NCBI RefSeq assembly: GCF_009696445.1
Contig: NZ_VULZ01000003.1
Span: forward strand, 186,001-250,000
Length of the DNA: 64,000 bases
Direction: 5' to 3'
From: Porcincola intestinalis
Lineage (GTDB): Bacteria; Bacillota; Clostridia; Lachnospirales; Lachnospiraceae
This document shows, piece after piece, positions 43,958 to 51,967 of the stretch. Every line of letters starts with the position of its first letter. Within the stretch, counting starts at the first letter, position 1. The notes beneath the pieces were generated by a model. That model had not been told where the DNA came from. It worked only from the letters and a program-made list of their open reading frames with translations, and ran no database searches. The translations under genes were made by a program, and so were the position numbers.

Positions 43958-43962
43958 CATAA

Positions 43963-44045
43963 TGCCGGTGGTGGGACTTGAACCCACACGCAGTTTCCTG
44001 CCGCAGATTTTGAGTCTGCTTCGTCTGCCATTCCGACACACCGGC
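43963..44045 (-). tRNA. tRNA-Leu (anticodon CAA)
   Basis: On the minus strand the acceptor GCCGGTG pairs with CACCGGC, the anticodon stem GCAGA/TCTGC encloses loop CTCAAAA (anticodon CAA, reading UUG), a short type II variable arm is present, and the T loop reads GGGTTCAAGTCCC. Length is 83 bases with discriminator A; the CCA end is not encoded. A promoter lies 31 bases upstream of the mature 5' end. Confidence 0.95.
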
Positions 44046-44082
44046 TGAACTGTTCAAAAATAATGGAAGCCATACAAACTGG

Positions 44083-44111
44083 ATTCTATCACAGACGGAT
44101 GTTTGTGACAA
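44083..44111 (-). promoter_or_regulatory. Promoter for tRNA-Leu
   Basis: TTGTCA (44,106-44,111) and TAGAAT (44,083-44,088) with 17-base spacing on the minus strand. Confidence 0.7.
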
Positions 44112-44155
44112 TCTTTTTTGATAATTTGAACAGCGGCTTGTTTGTTTGTAATAAT

Positions 44156-44183
44156 AATGCGTCCGCATTTCAGCAGACGCATT
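44156..44183 (-). terminator. Probable terminator after lysA
   Basis: AATGCGTC (44,156-44,163) pairs with GACGCATT (44,176-44,183); the minus strand continues ATTATTATTAC, a weak T-rich tail. It lies about 65 bases after the lysA stop. Confidence 0.6.
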
Positions 44184-44247
44184 CCCCGGCAATGCTCTTC
44201 ACATTATTGATGTCCAGGATTCTCCGTGCTTCTGGCGCGGGATTCTC

Positions 44248-45540
44248 TCAGAACTTCTCCCGATCCTCAATCTCATCCAGCTTTTTCCCGACCGGGAAGC
44301 AGTCGAAGGTCGCGAAATAGTCCTTCGGTGTCTCTCTTCTCCGGATCAGCTGCACGCTCCCGTCTTCCTTCAGAAGCAGCTCCGATGACCAGAGGCGGCC
44401 ATTGTAGTTATAGCCCATCGAAAAGCCGTGGGCTCCAGCGTCGTGAATGAACAGGTAGTCCCCCTTGTTGATCTCCGGAAGGTCGCGGTCAACCGCGAAT
44501 TTATCATTGTTTTCGCACAGAGATCCCGTCACATCATATCTGTGGTCATGTGGCAGCTGTTCCTTGCCAAGCACTGTGATGTGATGATATGCGCCGTACA
44601 TGGCAGGCCTCATCAGGTTTGCTGCACAGGCATCAACGCCGATATACTCCTTGTAAATATGCTTCTCATTGATGGCCTTCGTAATCAGTGCCCCGTACGG
44701 TCCCATCATGAAGCGTCCCATCTCTGTGAAGATCTTTACATTGCCCATGCCGTTCTTTGTCAGAATCTCATCATAGACCCTGTGCACGCCCTCTCCGATC
44801 TTCAGGATATCATTCGGCTCCTGATCCGGGCGATATGGAATACCGACGCCGCCGGAAAGGTTGATGAACTCGATGCTGCAGCCGGTCTCATTCCGGAGCC
44901 TGACGGCAAGCTCAAACAGCGTGCGCGCCAGCGCCGGATAGTAGTCATTGGTCACGGTATTGGATACCAGAAACGCATGAAGGCCGAAGTGTTTCACACC
45001 TTTCTGCTTCAGAATCCGGTACGCCTCAAAAATCTGTTCTTCCGTCATCCCATACTTGGAGTCTCCAGGGTTGTCCATAATGCCGTTCGAAAGTCTGTAA
45101 ACGCCGCCCGGGTTAAAACGGCAGCTCATCGTCTCCGGAAGTCTTCCCAACACCTTCTCCACAACCGGGATATGGGTAATGTCATCAAGATTGATGATTG
45201 CGCCAAGCTCATTGGCATAGCGGAACTCCTCCGGCTCTGTGTCATTGGAGGAATACATAATCTCCTGTCCGGTGATCCCGGCTGCCTCCGCCAGCATCAG
45301 CTCCGCAGGGGAGGAACAGTCGCTCCCGCAGCCATATTCATGCAGGATCTTCATCAGAAACGGGTTGGGTGTTGCCTTTACGGCAAAATACTCCTTGAAG
45401 CCCGGATTCCATGCAAAAGCTCTCTGAACCTTCTTTGCGTTCTCCCGAATCCCCTTCTCGTCATACAGGTAGAAGGGAGTCGGATACTCCTTCGCAATCT
45501 CCTGTACCTGCTCTAATGTCACGAACGGATTTTTAACCAC
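44248..45540 (-). CDS. lysA: Diaminopimelate decarboxylase family protein
   Basis: A fold-III PLP decarboxylase of 430 residues. The PLP lysine is in EYFAVKATPNP (canonical YAxKAN), followed by GCGSDCSSPAEL, the glycine-rich SGGVGIPYRPDQ and the C-terminal CENNDKFAVDRDLP and GDYLFIHDAGAHG motifs. Compared with standard LysA, the KATPNP start, GSDCSS loop and H-D-A-G-A-H-G tail suggest the variant subgroup often annotated as diaminopimelate decarboxylase in Lachnospiraceae. Substrate (meso-diaminopimelate versus a related amino acid) cannot be settled by eye. GTG start at 45540 follows AGGAGG; promoter at 45,586-45,614. Confidence 0.83.
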   Translation of the reverse strand: MVKNPFVTLEQVQEIAKEYPTPFYLYDEKGIRENAKKVQRAFAWNPGFKEYFAVKATPNPFLMKILHEYGCGSDCSSPAELMLAEAAGITGQEIMYSSNDTEPEEFRYANELGAIINLDDITHIPVVEKVLGRLPETMSCRFNPGGVYRLSNGIMDNPGDSKYGMTEEQIFEAYRILKQKGVKHFGLHAFLVSNTVTNDYYPALARTLFELAVRLRNETGCSIEFINLSGGVGIPYRPDQEPNDILKIGEGVHRVYDEILTKNGMGNVKIFTEMGRFMMGPYGALITKAINEKHIYKEYIGVDACAANLMRPAMYGAYHHITVLGKEQLPHDHRYDVTGSLCENNDKFAVDRDLPEINKGDYLFIHDAGAHGFSMGYNYNGRLWSSELLLKEDGSVQLIRRRETPKDYFATFDCFPVGKKLDEIEDREKF

Positions 45541-45585
45541 CTGACGCCTCCTGATCAATTGAGTCGAACAACCACATTCCCTCTT

Positions 45586-45614
45586 ATTTAACACAAATGA
45601 CCGCAGACTGTAAA
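45586..45614 (-). promoter_or_regulatory. Promoter for lysA
   Basis: TTTACA (45,609-45,614) and TTAAAT (45,586-45,591) with 17-base spacing on the minus strand. No lysine riboswitch is present in the short leader. Confidence 0.6.
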
Positions 45615-45684
45615 GTGTCTCTCCAGATGTCCGGAGCCGAGCCGCCCCCGGGCCGCCCCCTGCCGTCTTTATTCAGTTTTCTTC

Positions 45685-45713
45685 TTCTCATTGTATGAAT
45701 TGTCTGCTAAAAT
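45685..45713 (+). promoter_or_regulatory. Probable promoter for the NAD(P)HX repair gene
   Basis: TTCTCA (45,685-45,690) and TAAAAT (45,708-45,713) on the plus strand with 17-base spacing, 31 bases before the start codon. The -35 box is only a partial match. Confidence 0.45.
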
Positions 45714-45743
45714 ATTTTTGATAACCGACCGGGAGATGATGGC

Positions 45744-47342
45744 ATGAAGGTTCTCTTAAACAGCTCGGAAATGAAAGCATGTGACGTTTCCACAATGATG
45801 CAATATGGAATCCCGTCCGCCGTCCTGATGGAGCGGGCAGCGCTCGCTGTCAGAGACGCAGCGGTCGAACATTTTCATCCTGAGACCGTGCTTGTGCTGT
45901 GCGGAAGCGGCAACAATGGCGGGGACGGCTTTGCCGCTGCAAGGCTTCTGATGGATCAGGGGATCAGGGCGGATGTCCTCTTTCTCGGAACACATGCCCG
46001 CATGACGGAACAATGTCAGCTGGAAGAGGAGCTCTTCCGTCGCAGCGGCGGACAGGTTCTCCCGGATGATGCCAGACTCTCCGGCTACGATCTGATCATT
46101 GACGCCCTGTTCGGAATCGGCCTTTCACGGGAAGTTCTGGGACGGTATGCAGATCTCATCAACGCTGTAAACCGGTCGGATACGCCGGTCCTTTCCGTGG
46201 ATATGCCGTCCGGTGTGTCCGCAGACAGCGGGCAGGTTCTCGGCACGGCCATCCGTGCAGACCTGACGGTCACCTTCCAGTTTGAGAAGCTCGGGCAAAA
46301 ACTGTTCCCCGGCGCCGAACTATGCGGAAGGCTGCTTACCTTCGATGTCGGAATTCGGAATCCTATTCCCTCTCACACCGGCTTTTCAGCAGCCTCCGGC
46401 AGCGGCAATCCGGATCAGGAACACTCTCCGGTCTATACCCTGGAGGAAAAAGATCTGCCCGCCCTTCTTCCAAGGCGGCATGCCGATGACCACAAGGGTA
46501 ATTGCGGAAAACTACTCATCATCTCCGGGAATACCGGCATGGCCGGTGCGGCAATCCTGGCTGCCAGGTCTGCACTGCGAAGCGGCGCCGGTATGGTGTG
46601 CGTACTGTCTCATCCTGACAACCGGCTTGCGATTCAGACCGCTGTCCCGGAAGCGCTCTTTGCTCCGTGGCCGGCCGATCTCTCCCCGGATTCGGATGGA
46701 AGGAAACTGCTTGCCCGCTGGCTCTTCTGGTGTGATGCAGCTGCCGCCGGTCCGGGGCTTGGAACAGACGCCTTCAGTCTTTCGCTGCTGACAGTCTTCC
46801 TCAAGAACTTCAAAGGTCATGTCGTCCTTGATGCAGATGCGCTGAACCTTTTAGCAGAACACCCGGAGATTCTTCCGCCCGAAAGGCTGCCCGATCCTGT
46901 ATCTGACTCAGCCCCTGAAACAGAGTTTTGTGGCGTTTCCGCTGTCATCACGCCTCATCCGGGGGAGATGAGCCGTCTTACCCATTCTCCGATAGACGTA
47001 ATCCTTGCCGGACCCATTCGCGTTGCACGATCCTATTCCCGGAAAACGGGACTGACGGTCGTCCTGAAGGGTGCACGGACCGTTGTTACCGACGGAACTG
47101 ATACGATGCTCAACACACTCGGCAATGAAGGTATGGCGACTGCCGGTTCCGGCGATTCTCTGACCGGGATCATCGGTGCTCTGCTGGCGCAGGGACTGGC
47201 ACCCTTTGATGCGGCACAGACCGGGGTCCTTCTTCATGCAATGGCCGGAGACAGGGCTGCAGCAGTCCTCGGGACAAGGAGCATGAAAGCCGGAGACCTG
47301 GCGGATTTTCTTCCCGAAGTGCTGAAAGATATTCGCTTCTAA
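45744..47342 (+). CDS. nnr: Bifunctional NAD(P)HX epimerase and ADP-dependent dehydratase
   Basis: This 532-residue repair enzyme restores hydrated NADH/NADPH. The N-terminal half (about 1-215) is the YjeF_N/AIBP epimerase fold with CGSGNNGGDGFAAARLL and DALFGIGLSREVLG. The C-terminal half (about 235-530) is the ribokinase-like dehydratase with HKGNCGKLLIISG, GAGMVCVLSHP, VLDADALNLLAE, ITPHPGEMSRL and GSGDSLTGIIGALLAQG. The usual GTGDVL motif reads GSGDSL here, keeping the catalytic Asp. Plus-strand single gene between lysA and the GGGtGRT gene, ending at a shared bidirectional terminator. Confidence 0.93.
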   Translation: MKVLLNSSEMKACDVSTMMQYGIPSAVLMERAALAVRDAAVEHFHPETVLVLCGSGNNGGDGFAAARLLMDQGIRADVLFLGTHARMTEQCQLEEELFRRSGGQVLPDDARLSGYDLIIDALFGIGLSREVLGRYADLINAVNRSDTPVLSVDMPSGVSADSGQVLGTAIRADLTVTFQFEKLGQKLFPGAELCGRLLTFDVGIRNPIPSHTGFSAASGSGNPDQEHSPVYTLEEKDLPALLPRRHADDHKGNCGKLLIISGNTGMAGAAILAARSALRSGAGMVCVLSHPDNRLAIQTAVPEALFAPWPADLSPDSDGRKLLARWLFWCDAAAAGPGLGTDAFSLSLLTVFLKNFKGHVVLDADALNLLAEHPEILPPERLPDPVSDSAPETEFCGVSAVITPHPGEMSRLTHSPIDVILAGPIRVARSYSRKTGLTVVLKGARTVVTDGTDTMLNTLGNEGMATAGSGDSLTGIIGALLAQGLAPFDAAQTGVLLHAMAGDRAAAVLGTRSMKAGDLADFLPEVLKDIRF

Positions 47343-47372
47343 AACAAGCCTGCCCGGAATGACTACACTATG

Positions 47373-47413
47373 AAAAAAGCGGTCCGCGCCAGATTTGGCG
47401 CGAACCGCTTTTT
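47373..47413. terminator. Bidirectional terminator between nnr and the GGGtGRT gene
   Basis: AGCGGT-CGCGCC (47,378-47,390) pairs with GGCGCG-ACCGCT (47,397-47,409) with one mismatch; AAAAAA precedes and TTTTT follows. It closes both convergent genes. Confidence 0.9.
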
Positions 47414-47431
47414 GATCGTTGATTAAACAGA

Positions 47432-48442
47432 TCAGAACTTTCCAGCCTTAGCAGCTTCCTCGATTGCGACTGCGGTGGAAACCGTCATGCCGACCATCGG
47501 GTTGTTGCCTGCGCCGATCAGACCCATCATCTCGACATGAGCCGGGACAGAGGAGGAACCGGCGAACTGCGCATCGGAATGCATACGGCCAAGAGTATCC
47601 GTGAAGCCATAGGAAGCCGGGCCTGCTGCCATGTTATCCGGATGCAGAGTACGGCCTGTGCCGCCGCCTGATGCAACAGAGAAGTACTTCTTGCCAGCCT
47701 CAAGGCGCTCCTTCTTGTAGGTGCCTGCTACCGGATGCTGGAATCTGGTCGGGTTGGTGGAGTTGCCGGTGATGGAAACATCCACGTTCTCCTTCCACAT
47801 GATCGCAACGCCCTCCGGTACGGAGTTTGCGCCATAGCAGTTGACAGAGGCGCGGACACCATCCGAATAGCTCTTGCGGAAGACTTCCTTGACGGTATTG
47901 GTGTACGGATCATACTCTGTCTCAACATAGGTGAAGCCGTTGATACGGGAAATGATCTGCGCCGCGTCTTTTCCAAGTCCGTTCAGGATGACGCGCAGCG
48001 GCTTCTGACGAACCTTGTTTGCGTTGGTCGCAATTCCGATTGCACCCTCGGCAGCCGCGAAGGACTCATGGCCTGCGAGGAAGCAGAAGCACTCGGTCTC
48101 CTCATCCAGCAGTCTTGCGCCCAGTCTTCCATGTCCAAGGCCAACCTTACGGGTGTCTGCGACAGAGCCCGGGATGCAGAATGCCTGAAGGCCCTCACCG
48201 ATCGCCTCAGCAGCGTCGGATGCCTTGCGGCAGCCCTTCTTGATCGCGATTGCAGCACCGGTGATGTATGCCCAGCATGCGTTCTCGAAGCAGATCGGCT
48301 GAATGCTCTTGATCAGATTGTAGACATCCAGTCCGGCATCCTTTGTGATCTGTTGTGCTTCCTCGAGGGAAGAGATGCCGTATGAATTGAGGACGCTGTT
48401 GATCTTGTCAATACGTCTCTCATATGATTCAAATAAAGCCAT
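47432..48442 (-). CDS. GGGtGRT protein (conserved, function unknown)
   Basis: The 336-residue protein belongs to the family named for its GGGTGRT motif, here ASGGGTGRTLHPDNM. Other conserved-looking parts are ADTRKVGLGHGRLGARLL, CFCFLAGHESFAAAEGAIG, NCYGANSVPEGVAIMWKENVD (key part) and the Gly/Met-rich IGAGNNPMVGMTVSTAVA. No membrane segment, signal peptide or known nucleotide-binding motif was recognised; two adjacent cysteines (ECFCF) and a few isolated ones exist. It is encoded 35 bases after a NifU-like scaffold gene. This pair is conserved in anaerobic Firmicutes and Fusobacteria from memory, and has no established biochemical role. GGAGG precedes the ATG. Confidence 0.88.
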   Translation of the reverse strand: MALFESYERRIDKINSVLNSYGISSLEEAQQITKDAGLDVYNLIKSIQPICFENACWAYITGAAIAIKKGCRKASDAAEAIGEGLQAFCIPGSVADTRKVGLGHGRLGARLLDEETECFCFLAGHESFAAAEGAIGIATNANKVRQKPLRVILNGLGKDAAQIISRINGFTYVETEYDPYTNTVKEVFRKSYSDGVRASVNCYGANSVPEGVAIMWKENVDVSITGNSTNPTRFQHPVAGTYKKERLEAGKKYFSVASGGGTGRTLHPDNMAAGPASYGFTDTLGRMHSDAQFAGSSSVPAHVEMMGLIGAGNNPMVGMTVSTAVAIEEAAKAGKF

Positions 48443-48477
48443 TATCGTATCCTCCTTATCTCAAAAGCCCATCAGCC

Positions 48478-49221
48478 TTATTTCAGAAGCGCATCGTCCT
48501 TCTTCAGGACATCCTTGAGGGCGACTTCCTTGTCGGTACGGGGATCCAGAATCTTCACTGCATCCTGTACGCGGCCATAGCGTCCCTTTGCCTTCTCCCA
48601 TGCATCGTTCGGAGCCATTCCGCCCTTCACGAAGTCGGTGAACTTTCCAAGAGATACGAAGGTGTAGCCGATGATCTCATTGTCTGCGTCCAGCGCGATG
48701 CCGGTGACATAGCCCTCTGTCATCTCCAGATAACGCGGGCCCTTCTTCAGCGTGCCATACATGGTTCCGACCTGGGAACGCATTCCCTTGCCGAGATCCT
48801 CAAGGCCGGCGCCGACCGGAAGACCGTTCTCAGAGAAAGCAGACTGGCTGCGGCCATAAGCGATCTGAAGGAACAGCTCTCTCATGGCTGTGTTGATTGC
48901 GTCGCAGACGAGGTCCGTATTCAGAGCCTCAAGAACCGTCAGACCCGGGAGGATCTCAGAAGCCATAGCTGCGGAATGCGTCATGCCGGAACATCCGATG
49001 GTCTCAACAAGACACTCCTGAATGACCCCTTCCTTGATATTCAGGGACAGCTTGCAGGCACCCTGCTGCGGTGCGCACCAGCCTACACCATGGGTGAATC
49101 CGGAAATATCCTTGACTTCCTTAGCCTGTACCCACTTCGCTTCCTCCGGGATCGGAGCAGCGCCATGATGCACACCCTGTGCAACCGGGCACATCTCTTC
49201 TACTTCTCGTGAATAAATCAT
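48478..49221 (-). CDS. NifU-like iron-sulfur scaffold-related protein paired with GGGtGRT
   Basis: The 247-residue protein contains a NifU/IscU N-terminal-like region: GVGWCAPQQGACKLSLNIKEGVIQECLVETIGCSGMTHSAAMASEIL (key residues: Cys in GWC, IGCSG-x-x-x-S and the preceding ECLVE). This matches proteins annotated as iron-sulfur cluster assembly scaffold in Clostridia but longer than IscU (about 130 residues), with an extra C-terminal part (about 150-247) containing YVTGIALDADNEIIGYTFV. The first gene of the pair, with AAAGGAG before ATG at 49221. Whether it actually carries a cluster is inference. Confidence 0.83.
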   Translation of the reverse strand: MIYSREVEEMCPVAQGVHHGAAPIPEEAKWVQAKEVKDISGFTHGVGWCAPQQGACKLSLNIKEGVIQECLVETIGCSGMTHSAAMASEILPGLTVLEALNTDLVCDAINTAMRELFLQIAYGRSQSAFSENGLPVGAGLEDLGKGMRSQVGTMYGTLKKGPRYLEMTEGYVTGIALDADNEIIGYTFVSLGKFTDFVKGGMAPNDAWEKAKGRYGRVQDAVKILDPRTDKEVALKDVLKKDDALLK

Positions 49222-49350
49222 GTCAAAAACTCCTTTCAACAATGTAGAAGTTCACAGTTCGTGTGTATTCTCGCATATTTTGCTCAAAAAGTACAGACCC
49301 GGAAGCGGCATTTCCGGTGCAGTCCGGGGACTTCAGGCCCTGTTTCCGGT

Positions 49351-50652
49351 TCACCTGTCCGTCTTCTTATTCTGTCTTTTACAGTCGCCTGAAAGCAGGC
49401 CGCAGACATAGGAAAGTGCCGCTTCGCTGTCTGTCTGGAGGCTCTCCATAACCCCTTCAGTCAGCTGAATCCACCCGGATTTATCCTTCCTGCTCTTCAG
49501 AAATACCAGAGCGTCCGCAAACGTCCGGCGCGTTTCCTCCCCCTGCCCGGCTGCAGGCGAAGACGGGCAGGGAAGAAAGACTCCGCGTACCCTGATGTAG
49601 CAGTTCTCCGCTTTTGCCTGCTCCCGGAACCGGCTGTCCACAAACTGTCCGACAGACTTATGAACGGCCCGGTCCTCTTCAGGCAGATAATAATAGTTTT
49701 TATAGTCCGGGAAAAAATGAAGCAATGTCCGCTCTCTCAGCGGAATATGGATTTCCGCCTTCGATCCATACAGTTCCACCGAGAAGCCGGCCGCCTCGCT
49801 GGAAACCGGTACTGGCACCGGGACAGGCGTCCGCAGACTCAGCCTGAGCTCCTCTGTGCACATTTCTCCCTCTGCCTGTTCCCTGTCCGCTTTCCCTGCG
49901 CCGTCTGCAGCATTCTCGATACTCAGCCCCGCCGGGCAGCTGCAGCGCCGCACGTCTACAGCTGGCAAATCTTTCTGGGTCTCCCGATCATCAGTACCGT
50001 CACTCTTCTCTCTGTTTTTCCCGCTGTCCTTCACCATCTGAAAGAAGGCCGGGTAAGCCGTCAGCATGGTCAGCGACAGCATTCCACGCACATCCTCGTA
50101 GTTGTGGAGCAGAAGCTTCTCAAGATCCCCCCTCGGGTCTTCCGAGCGTCCGTCTCTGTACGCCCTGTATATCCAGATCAGCTGTCCTCCATCGTACCGG
50201 TCCTGTCGTCTGAGTCCGAGGAACCGCTCGATTGTCTTCTGATTGAGCCTTTCCAGCCCAAGAAGGTCCTTATAAGGTCTGACCATTCTGTAGATATCAG
50301 CCGTATTCATCTGCCGGAATGGGGACGGCATCGAATATTCCTGATATTTCGTTTCCAGATACGGGATATCGAACCGGTCTCCATTGAAATGAATGACTGT
50401 CCGATACCGCATGCAGATGTCAGAGAAAGCCTTCAGAAGGTATCTCTCATCTTCTGTCTTCTCTGCAAAAAGCTGCGTGATCTCCCAGCTTCCCGGCTTC
50501 TTCTGCACTGCATACCCAATCAGATACAGATGAGAGGTCTCCGCCTTCAGCCCCGTCGTCTCAATATCAAAATAGATACATGTCTCCGGGTTGAGCTCCA
50601 TCGCCGTAATATAGCGCTCATCAACCACTGCGCGATGTGTTGTCTGAATCAT
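49351..50652 (-). CDS. YprB-like 3'-5' exonuclease-fold protein
   Basis: The 433-residue protein starts with an RNase H-like exonuclease domain of the YprB/RNase_H_2 type: CIYFDIETTGLKAE (Exo I DxE), VIHFNGDRFDIPYLE (Exo II) and LLLHNYEDVRGMLSL (Exo III Asp). Residues after about 215 form a long extension with a low-complexity stretch (Asp/Glu/Ala-rich, about 225-290, then PVPVPVPV) and a C-terminal region of unknown fold ending in a Lys/Arg-rich tail. ATG at 50652 has AGGAG upstream. Likely a DNA or RNA exonuclease; substrate unknown. Confidence 0.8.
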   Translation of the reverse strand: MIQTTHRAVVDERYITAMELNPETCIYFDIETTGLKAETSHLYLIGYAVQKKPGSWEITQLFAEKTEDERYLLKAFSDICMRYRTVIHFNGDRFDIPYLETKYQEYSMPSPFRQMNTADIYRMVRPYKDLLGLERLNQKTIERFLGLRRQDRYDGGQLIWIYRAYRDGRSEDPRGDLEKLLLHNYEDVRGMLSLTMLTAYPAFFQMVKDSGKNREKSDGTDDRETQKDLPAVDVRRCSCPAGLSIENAADGAGKADREQAEGEMCTEELRLSLRTPVPVPVPVSSEAAGFSVELYGSKAEIHIPLRERTLLHFFPDYKNYYYLPEEDRAVHKSVGQFVDSRFREQAKAENCYIRVRGVFLPCPSSPAAGQGEETRRTFADALVFLKSRKDKSGWIQLTEGVMESLQTDSEAALSYVCGLLSGDCKRQNKKTDR

Positions 50653-50824
50653 CCGGTCTACTCCTTCTGTTCCCTTGTTTCACCAGCTATACCTGTCCGG
50701 AGCCGAAGAACAGTCTTTCTTATCATGCGTCTCTTCATCAGTTCCGGCCTTAAAGACAGCCTCTGCCGGCACACGTTATCCGCCGTTGTCTCGTGTTCCG
50801 CACGAGATGATGTACGGTCGCCTT

Positions 50825-50857
50825 TAAAAAAAGAGCCGCGGCAAACGCCGCAGCTCT
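50825..50857 (-). terminator. Intrinsic terminator after the S1 gene
   Basis: AGAGCTGCGGC and GCCGCGGCTCT form a stem with a GTTT loop, followed on the minus strand by TTTTTTT (50,826-50,832). Confidence 0.92.
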
Positions 50858-50878
50858 TTCCAGATTCAATGAAACAGA

Positions 50879-51967
50879 TTACTCTTCCTCAGCATCGCTC
50901 TTCGGAGCGGAAGTCTCAAGCGCCTTCATGCTCAGAGAAATCTTGTGGTCCTCGCCATTGAAGTCGACGATCTTTGCCTCGATCTCCTGACCGACCTTCA
51001 GAACATCGGACGGCTTGTCCACATGCTCATGAGAGATCTGGGATACATGAAGCAGGGCATCAACACCCGGCTCCAGCTCGACAAATGCGCCAAAGTCTGT
51101 CATGCGGGCAACCTTGCCGGTGATCACGGTTCCAACTGCATACTTCTCGGAGGCATCATTCCACGGGTTTGCATCCGGGAACTTGCGGGTCAGCGCGATC
51201 TTTCCGCTCTCGCTGTTGATGTTCTTGATCATGACCTCGACCTTCTCGCCAACCTTGAAGACCTTCTTCGGGTTCTCAACGTGGCCCCAGGACATCTCGG
51301 AGATATGAAGAAGTCCATCTGCGCCGCCCAGATCGATGAATGCGCCAAAATCTGTCACATTCTTGACAACGCCCTCGACACGGTCGCCGACATGGATCCG
51401 CTCGAACAGCTCCTTCTGCAGTTCCTTCTTGCGCTCGACAAGAAGCTGCTTGCGGTCACCGATGATGCGGCGCCTGCGCGGATTGAACTCTGTGACAACG
51501 AACTCAATCTCCTGATCCTTGTACTTGTCAAGGTTCTTCTCATATGTATCAGACACAAGAGATGCCGGGATGAAGACACGAGCGCCTTCGACCACAACGG
51601 AAAGCCCGCCGGAAAGAACCTGGACAACCGGTGCCTTGAGTACCTCATGGTTGTTGAAGGCCTCCTCCAGTCTCTTGTTGCCCTTCTCTGCAGCCAGTCT
51701 CTTGTACGTCAGAACGGTCTGACCCTCGCCATCGTTGACCTTCATGATCTTGACTTCCATCTTGTCGCCAACATGAATCTTTTCAGTGAGGTCGCACGGT
51801 TCATTGGAATACTCGTTTCTTGTGAGAATTCCGTCTGACTTGCCGTTGATATTCAGGATCGCCTCATCCGGCTTTACATCGATGACCTCTCCCTCAACGA
51901 CTTCCCCGACATGAATCGGCTTAAATGTTTCATTCAGCATCTGTTCAAAAGTATTGTCTTCCGACAT
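50879..51967 (-). CDS. rpsA: 30S ribosomal protein S1 family, four S1 domains
   Basis: The 362-residue protein contains four S1 RNA-binding domains (about 18-88, 103-170, 188-258 and 274-345). The last two have the canonical GxVxxxxxFGAFV/I signature (VKNVTDFGAFIDLGGADGLLHISEMSW, part; ARMTDFGAFVELEPGVDALLH, part). Firmicute S1 homologues usually have four to six domains and an uncertain role on the ribosome. Its start overlaps the cmk-ispH gene by 34 bases, in a cmk-ispH-rpsA arrangement known in Clostridia, where IspH and S1 are sometimes fused. Confidence 0.9.
   Translation of the reverse strand: MSEDNTFEQMLNETFKPIHVGEVVEGEVIDVKPDEAILNINGKSDGILTRNEYSNEPCDLTEKIHVGDKMEVKIMKVNDGEGQTVLTYKRLAAEKGNKRLEEAFNNHEVLKAPVVQVLSGGLSVVVEGARVFIPASLVSDTYEKNLDKYKDQEIEFVVTEFNPRRRRIIGDRKQLLVERKKELQKELFERIHVGDRVEGVVKNVTDFGAFIDLGGADGLLHISEMSWGHVENPKKVFKVGEKVEVMIKNINSESGKIALTRKFPDANPWNDASEKYAVGTVITGKVARMTDFGAFVELEPGVDALLHVSQISHEHVDKPSDVLKVGQEIEAKIVDFNGEDHKISLSMKALETSAPKSDAEEE

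Noticed and set aside
43895-43962. Possible HicA toxin gene beside the HicB-like gene
   Set aside because: The space is too short and is filled by a bidirectional terminator; upstream space is a promoter region.
45541-45743. Lysine riboswitch upstream of lysA
   Set aside because: The predicted leader is under 50 bases and shows none of the lysine aptamer elements.
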